This document shows, one piece after another, positions 59,368 to 64,000 of a stretch of DNA of 64,000 nt. Position 1 is the stretch's first letter, and each line of letters opens with the position of its first letter. Location: positions 1-64,000 of the forward strand of contig JADJYF010000011.1 of assembly GCA_016719885.1 (NCBI GenBank). The letters run 5' to 3'. The notes beneath the pieces were generated by a model that saw only the letters and a program-made list of their open reading frames with translations, did not search any database and was not told the origin of the DNA. Both the position numbers and the translations under genes were made by a program. This DNA comes from Pseudomonadota bacterium (GTDB taxonomy: Bacteria; Pseudomonadota; Gammaproteobacteria; Ga0077536).

Positions 59368-61443
59368 ATGGCGTGGCGCATCGGCGTCGATACGGGCGGA
59401 ACCTTCACGGATCTCGTGGCGGTCAACGAACACACCGGGCAGCGCTGCGTGCGCAAGACCTCGTCCACGCCCGACGATCCGTCGCGCGCCTTCACCCACG
59501 GCATCCGTGAACTGCTGGACGAGATAGGCGCCGGCGCCTCCGACGTCAGCTTCATCAGCCACGGCACCACGGTCGCGACCAACGCCATCCTCGAATCGAA
59601 ATACGCAACGCTGGGTTTGATCGTCACGGCCGGCTATCGCGAGATGCTGGAAGTGGGGCGCCAGACCGTGCCCGGTGATTTCGGCGATATCACCTGGTGG
59701 CTGAAGCCGCCGCGCGTGGTGCCGCTCGAATTGATCCGCGAGGCGCCAGGAAGACTCGATTTTCGCGGCAATGAATTGATGCCGCTGGATGAAGAGGCGG
59801 TGCGCGCGGCGGCGCGCGATTTCCGCGACATGGGGGTCGATGCCATCGCAGTGTCGTTCATCCATTCCTATCGCAACGCCGCCCATGAACGTCGCGCGCG
59901 GGAGTTGATTCTCGATGAGCACCCGGCTTGCTTCGTGTCGATTTCGTCCGACGTCATACGCGAATACCGCGAGTACGAACGGACCTTGAGCACCTGTCTC
60001 AACACCGGGCTCATGCCGCTGGTGACGAGCTATCTCACCAGCCTCGAACGGCGTCTCGCCAATGCTGAAATCGACGCGCGACTGTTCGTCATGAAATCCA
60101 GCGGCGGCATCATTCGCGCCACGGACATGGCGCCGCAGCCCATCGCCGCGGTGTTGTCCGGGCCGGCGGCCGGCATCGTCACCGCCTGCTACTACGGCCG
60201 GGCCGCCGGTCACCCCGATCTCATCACCATCGACATCGGCGGCACCTCGACCGACATCTGTCTCATCGATCACGGCCAGCCCAACATGCTGACCGAGGGA
60301 CGCATCGACATCTACAACATCAAGGCACCTATGATCGACATGCACACCGTCGGCGCCGGCGGCGGCTCGATCGCATGGCTGGCCGCCGGCCGCAGCCTGC
60401 GAGTCGGCCCGCAGAGCGCGGGCGCGCAACCCGGGCCGGTGTGTTACGGGCGCGGCGGCACGGCGCCGGCATTGACCGACGCCCACATCGTGCTGGGCCG
60501 CGTGTCGCCCTACCTGCTGGGCGGCGCCATCCGTCTCGACGTCGCGGCCGCGCGGCGCGCCATCCTGCAGCACATTGCCACGCCGCTCGCCATGAGCGTG
60601 GAGGAAGCGGCGCTCGGCATCCTCGATCTCGCCACCAACAACATCGCCCAGGGCATCAACGTGGTATCGGTCAAGCGCGGCCGCGACCCGCGCCACTACG
60701 CCTTGATGGCATTCGGCGGCGCGGGCGGTTTGAACGCCTGCCTGGTGGCCGATGCGCTCGGCATCCGCACCATCGTGTTGCCGCCGGCGCCCGGCGTCAC
60801 CTCGGCCGAAGGATTGCTCGCCACCGATGTGCGTTCCGATCGCGTGGTGACCGACGTGCAGCGCGAGGACACGCTCGACGTCGCGCGTCTCGCCGCTGAA
60901 TTCGCCACCGTGCATGAACAGGTGCGCGGTGACCTGGCACGCGAGGGCTTTGCCGCGGCGGACACCGCCATCAGCGCCTTCGCCGACATGCGCTACGTCG
61001 GCCAGGCTTACGAAGTGCGGGTACCGATCACGCTCCTCGACGGCAGTCTCGGCGAGGCCGCCGTGCGGCATGCCATCAAGGCTTTTCATCGCGCCCACGA
61101 CGACCGCTTCGGCTACGAGTACGAAGGCCGGCAGCCGGTCGAAATCGTCAACATCGGCGCCACCGGCTTCGGCCTCTTTCCGCGCCTGGCGCTGGCGGCC
61201 GAAACGCGCGACGGTTGCACTTGGCAGGCGGCGCGACGCGAGCTGCGGCGCGGCGTGTTCCGCGGCGTCGGCGAGGTGGAGCTGCCGGTCTACGAGCGCA
61301 GCCTCGCACCCATCGCCGTGCCGCTGGACGGGCCCGCCGTCATCGAGCAGTACGACGCGACGTTCGTGCTCGAGCCCGGCTGGCGCGCAACGCTGGACCC
61401 GTACGGCCAAATCATTGCCACCCAAATCGCGAGCGAGGTCTGA
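59368..61443 (+). CDS. Hydantoinase/oxoprolinase family subunit A (HyuA-like)
   Basis: A 691-residue protein of the HyuA/acetone carboxylase beta family, with two ATP-binding sugar kinase-like halves: IGVDTGGTFTDLVA at the N-terminus, SHGTTVATNAILE, SGPAAGIV and IDIGGTSTDICLID. Members use ATP to phosphorylate or open lactam rings or activate ketones for carboxylation. GAGGAGG sits 4 bp before ATG 59368. HyuB follows after 3 bp. Without a third small subunit visible, the exact reaction (N-methylhydantoin, oxoproline or aromatic ketone) cannot be set. Confidence 0.93.
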   Translation: MAWRIGVDTGGTFTDLVAVNEHTGQRCVRKTSSTPDDPSRAFTHGIRELLDEIGAGASDVSFISHGTTVATNAILESKYATLGLIVTAGYREMLEVGRQTVPGDFGDITWWLKPPRVVPLELIREAPGRLDFRGNELMPLDEEAVRAAARDFRDMGVDAIAVSFIHSYRNAAHERRARELILDEHPACFVSISSDVIREYREYERTLSTCLNTGLMPLVTSYLTSLERRLANAEIDARLFVMKSSGGIIRATDMAPQPIAAVLSGPAAGIVTACYYGRAAGHPDLITIDIGGTSTDICLIDHGQPNMLTEGRIDIYNIKAPMIDMHTVGAGGGSIAWLAAGRSLRVGPQSAGAQPGPVCYGRGGTAPALTDAHIVLGRVSPYLLGGAIRLDVAAARRAILQHIATPLAMSVEEAALGILDLATNNIAQGINVVSVKRGRDPRHYALMAFGGAGGLNACLVADALGIRTIVLPPAPGVTSAEGLLATDVRSDRVVTDVQREDTLDVARLAAEFATVHEQVRGDLAREGFAAADTAISAFADMRYVGQAYEVRVPITLLDGSLGEAAVRHAIKAFHRAHDDRFGYEYEGRQPVEIVNIGATGFGLFPRLALAAETRDGCTWQAARRELRRGVFRGVGEVELPVYERSLAPIAVPLDGPAVIEQYDATFVLEPGWRATLDPYGQIIATQIASEV

Positions 61444-61446
61444 ATC

Positions 61447-63453
61447 ATGACGCCGCCCAGCACCACCCAACGCCAACCGGACAGCGCCGTGCTCTTCGAC
61501 GAGGCGCGCTATCTCACCGACGACTACGCGCCGCGCCGCAAAGTCAGCTTCACGCGCGACGACGCACACTGGCCGCGCATCCAGGCGCTCAAGGACAGCA
61601 TCGACAGTGTCACCCTCGACGTTCTCGAATGGGCGCTGGAAGCGGCCATCGACGAGGGCGAGGCGGCGGTCGAGCGCACCGCGGTGTCGACCATCGTGCG
61701 CGAGCAGCACGACTACCGCGCCTCGCTGAATACCATCGACTGCAACAGCGTCACGCGCGTGTCGTGGGCGGCGACCGCCGATCCGATCCGCAACTACTAC
61801 GCGCTCGATGACATCCATGAAGGCGATGTCTATCTCTATAACGACATCCACGAATCGAGCGGCACCATCGGCCACCTGCCCGACTTCTGCGTGGTGGTGC
61901 CGATTTTCTCCGATGCGCGCCTGATCGGTTTCGCGCAGGTGTTCGGGCATTGCAATGATGTCGGCGGCAAGGTCTCGGGCAGCTGGCCCCTGACCGCCAC
62001 CACGGTGTTCGAGGAAGGCATACAGGTGCCGCCCATCAAGTTCTATGCACAGGGTGTGCGCAACGAGGAGGCGTGGAAGATCATCCTGCGCAACAGCCGC
62101 TACCCGGACGACCTGCGCGGCGACATCGACGCCTTCGTCGGCGCCACGCGCATCATCCAGCGGCGCGTGGAGGAACTGTGCCGCCGCTACGGCACCGACG
62201 TGGTGGAAGCGGCTTTCTACCGCATCATGGACCGCTGCGAAGAAATCGTGCGCGAGGAAGCGCTGCCGCACATTCCCGACGGCGAATACGTGGGCGAGGA
62301 CTTCCTCGAAAACGACGGCATCGAGCTCGACAAGCCCATCAAGATCAAGCTCACCGTGCGCAAGGATCGCGAGAAAATCATCGTCGATTTCGCCGGCACC
62401 GACGGCCAGGTGCCGGGACCGGTCAACTGGGTGATGGACGGTCGGCACTATTCGAAATGGCTGGGCGGCTTCGTCAAGGCCCAGGTGCCGGGCATGATCG
62501 TCAACGAAGGTCTGACGCGTGTGTTCAAGGCCTACCTGCCGCCACGCACGGTGCTGTCGGCGGAATACCCAGCAGCCGGCGCCGATCGCATGGATTGCAT
62601 GCTGCGCATGATTGGCGCCTACATGGCGGCCATGGCCAAGGCCACCAACGGCCAGATGGTCGGCGATTCGCAATGTATCCAGCTCTACGGCTTCTACGGC
62701 CGGGACCAACACGGCAAGGATTTTCTCTACCGCGAGATTTTCGGCGCCGGCTCCGGTGGCCGCCCGTTTGCCGATGGCACCGACACCGTCGACCTCGTGC
62801 CCGACTCCAAGAACCTGCCGACCGAATTCATCGAGCAGCGCTTTCCTGTCATCGTGCACCGCGTCGGCATGTTTCCGGATTCCGGCGGACCGGGCGCCTA
62901 TCGCGGCGGTCTCGGTTATCTGAAAGACGTCGAGATCCTGGTCGACGGGCATTTCCTGACGGTCTCCTATCGCACCATCTTTTCCTGCTTCGGCGTCAAC
63001 GGCGGCATGGCCGGACGCTCCGGCGGCGCGCTGATCAACCCCGGTACGCCGCACGAGCAACACGTGTTGTTCAAACGCGAGGCGGTGCCGGTCAAGGCCG
63101 GCGACATCGTGCGTATCCTGACGCCGGGTGGCGGCGGCTGGGGCGATCCGCTGGCGCGCGTCCCCGAGTGGGTGCGCATGGACGTGGTACGCGGCCTGGT
63201 GTCCTTGCAAAGCGCGCAGCATGACTACGGCGTGGTGTTGAATGCCGCCGCCGACAAACGTCGCGCCTATGAAGTCGATGAGGCGGCGACCTGCAGCCTG
63301 CGCGATCGGCTGCGCGCCGCCAGACCACCGCTCAAGATGATCAATCGCGGCGAACATGCCGAGCGCCTGATCCGAGAAGGGCGCATCAGCGTCAGCGACT
63401 TCGATTACCCGGCGGCCTTCGACGAAGCGGCCTACCTGGCGGCGGCGGGGTGA
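61447..63453 (+). CDS. Hydantoinase family subunit B (HyuB-like)
   Basis: A 668-residue HyuB-family protein: NDIHESSGTIGHLPDFCVVVPIF and FGHCNDVGGKVSGSW near 125-180 contain likely metal ligands, RYPDDLRGDI follows, and the C-terminal half has GGPGAYRGGLGYLKDVE and TPGGGGWGDP. It should form a complex with the HyuA-like protein encoded 3 bp upstream. HyuAB pairs consume ATP to hydrolyse cyclic imides or, with additional subunits, carboxylate ketones. The context after a P450 and a quinoprotein suggests a ketone or lactam product of those enzymes. Confidence 0.93.
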   Translation: MTPPSTTQRQPDSAVLFDEARYLTDDYAPRRKVSFTRDDAHWPRIQALKDSIDSVTLDVLEWALEAAIDEGEAAVERTAVSTIVREQHDYRASLNTIDCNSVTRVSWAATADPIRNYYALDDIHEGDVYLYNDIHESSGTIGHLPDFCVVVPIFSDARLIGFAQVFGHCNDVGGKVSGSWPLTATTVFEEGIQVPPIKFYAQGVRNEEAWKIILRNSRYPDDLRGDIDAFVGATRIIQRRVEELCRRYGTDVVEAAFYRIMDRCEEIVREEALPHIPDGEYVGEDFLENDGIELDKPIKIKLTVRKDREKIIVDFAGTDGQVPGPVNWVMDGRHYSKWLGGFVKAQVPGMIVNEGLTRVFKAYLPPRTVLSAEYPAAGADRMDCMLRMIGAYMAAMAKATNGQMVGDSQCIQLYGFYGRDQHGKDFLYREIFGAGSGGRPFADGTDTVDLVPDSKNLPTEFIEQRFPVIVHRVGMFPDSGGPGAYRGGLGYLKDVEILVDGHFLTVSYRTIFSCFGVNGGMAGRSGGALINPGTPHEQHVLFKREAVPVKAGDIVRILTPGGGGWGDPLARVPEWVRMDVVRGLVSLQSAQHDYGVVLNAAADKRRAYEVDEAATCSLRDRLRAARPPLKMINRGEHAERLIREGRISVSDFDYPAAFDEAAYLAAAG

Positions 63454-63583
63454 GGGTACGCGATATCGTGATGCCATCGCGTCGCGCGAATGTCGGGCGC
63501 AAGCTCGACCCACGGTGACAACCGTGTGGCGGTGTGCAGTGCAAGATTGATCTCCCCTGACGCGCCTCCTATAGTCCTTGCTG

Positions 63584-63601
63584 TATACGGGTAGGGGTAT
63601 A
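63584..63601. promoter_or_regulatory. CsoR/CstR-like palindrome upstream of soxC
   Basis: TATACGGGTAGGGGTATA is an inverted repeat TATAC-N8-GTATA with a G-rich centre, 43 bp before the soxC start. ATAC...GTAT flanking a G/C tract is the layout bound by CsoR-family repressors, including the persulfide sensor CstR. It overlaps a possible -10 (TATAAA at 63598-63603). Confidence 0.45.
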
Positions 63602-63643
63602 AAGGCGTGGTCACTTCCGCGCTCCGACCCGAGGAGGATGGCG

Positions 63644-64000
63644 ATGGGCGACGAGTTCCCGCGCGGCCGTTCGCTGCCTGCGAAGGCGGTCGATGTGTCT
63701 TCCCGGAGGCGGTTTCTGCAGCGCGTGGCGGGCGCCGGCGCCATCGCGGTCGGCGCGCCGACCTTGTCCGCCGAAACCTTGCCAGTGCTCGAGAGCGCCC
63801 GCGTGTTGGGCAAACCGGTTGCCGCCGATCCCTATGGCGCGCCGGCAAGCTTCGAAGCCAATGTCATTCGCCGCCAGAGCCCCGGCCTCACGCGCACGGC
63901 GGAATCCTCCATCGCCTTCGCGCCACTGCAGAACCTGTTCGGCATCATCACGCCCAACGGCCTGCATTTCGAACGCGATCACAATGGACGTCCGGATATC
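63644..64000 (+). CDS. soxC: Sulfite dehydrogenase molybdenum subunit SoxC, N-terminal part
   Basis: The first 119 residues are present; the gene leaves the window. After a twin-arginine signal (SRRRFLQR, then a hydrophobic stretch ending TLSAET), the sequence DPYGAPASFEANVIRR, SSIAFAPLQ and FGIITPNGLHFERDH is the recognisable start of SoxC, the molybdopterin sulfite/sulfane dehydrogenase of the thiosulfate-oxidising Sox system. It would be Tat-exported and pair with a SoxD cytochrome, probably encoded next. ATG 63644 is preferred over 63638 because GGAGG then lies 6 bp upstream. Confidence 0.88.
   Translation, partial: MGDEFPRGRSLPAKAVDVSSRRRFLQRVAGAGAIAVGAPTLSAETLPVLESARVLGKPVAADPYGAPASFEANVIRRQSPGLTRTAESSIAFAPLQNLFGIITPNGLHFERDHNGRPDI

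Noticed and set aside
63576..63603. TTGCTG with TATAAA as a standard soxC promoter
   Set aside because: The spacer is 14 bp, too short for sigma-70 without activation; the symmetric repeat reading is more informative.

Overview
The window is GC-rich bacterial chromosomal DNA (GC-ending codons, tight Shine-Dalgarno sites, dense coding). The gene set points to a Gammaproteobacterium or close relative: a YbiT-type ABC-F protein, YcbB-type L,D-transpeptidase beside a YcbK-type peptidase, leuCD, a two-partner secretion locus and REP/REPIN-like palindromes. The many acyl-CoA, monooxygenase and quinoprotein genes suggest an environmental degrader of alicyclic, terpenoid or steroid-like compounds. 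Genus cannot be fixed from sequence alone.

Layout. (1) 1-6259, minus strand: a signalling operon reading FHA-adenylate cyclase, PP2C phosphatase, then a very large membrane Ser/Thr kinase cut by the window edge. (2) 6545-25857, plus strand: a parvulin-type isomerase, a TpsB outer-membrane transporter, a 4971-residue TpsA exoprotein, a SapC-family protein one base behind it, and a small unknown gene. (3) 25871-31252: a Sel1 protein, leuC-leuD, and a membrane GGDEF-EAL protein broken by two compensating frameshifts. (4) 31372-46553: acyl-CoA ligase with crotonase, another crotonase, a luciferase-like monooxygenase, ybiT, the peptidoglycan pair, a crotonase/acyl-CoA dehydrogenase/SDR operon, hemerythrin, a quinoprotein dehydrogenase and a cupin. 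(5) 46719-55343: Baeyer-Villiger-type monooxygenase, DUF1329 protein, ABM-domain protein, acyl-CoA dehydrogenase and a two-subunit biotin-dependent acyl-CoA carboxylase. (6) 55842-63453: cytochrome P450, cytochrome c-quinoprotein fusion and a HyuA/HyuB pair, all co-oriented. (7) 63644-64000: the start of soxC.

How the parts fit. Region 2 looks like a complete export unit for one giant repeat-built surface protein: TpsB moves TpsA, the isomerase may serve periplasmic folding, and SapC is translationally linked. Regions 4-6 look like catabolic modules: oxygen insertion or dehydrogenation (P450, BVMO, LLM, quinoproteins), CoA activation, beta-oxidation steps and carboxylation. The substrates are not identifiable here.

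Non-coding structure is rich. Two families of REPIN-like inverted doublets (heads GTAG and GTGG, three copies each) occupy every convergent gene junction between 28 and 55 kb. FNR-like boxes precede oxygen-related genes, twin palindromes 74 bp apart precede the P450 operon, and a CsoR/CstR-like palindrome precedes soxC. No tRNA, rRNA, CRISPR array, transposase or integrase was seen.
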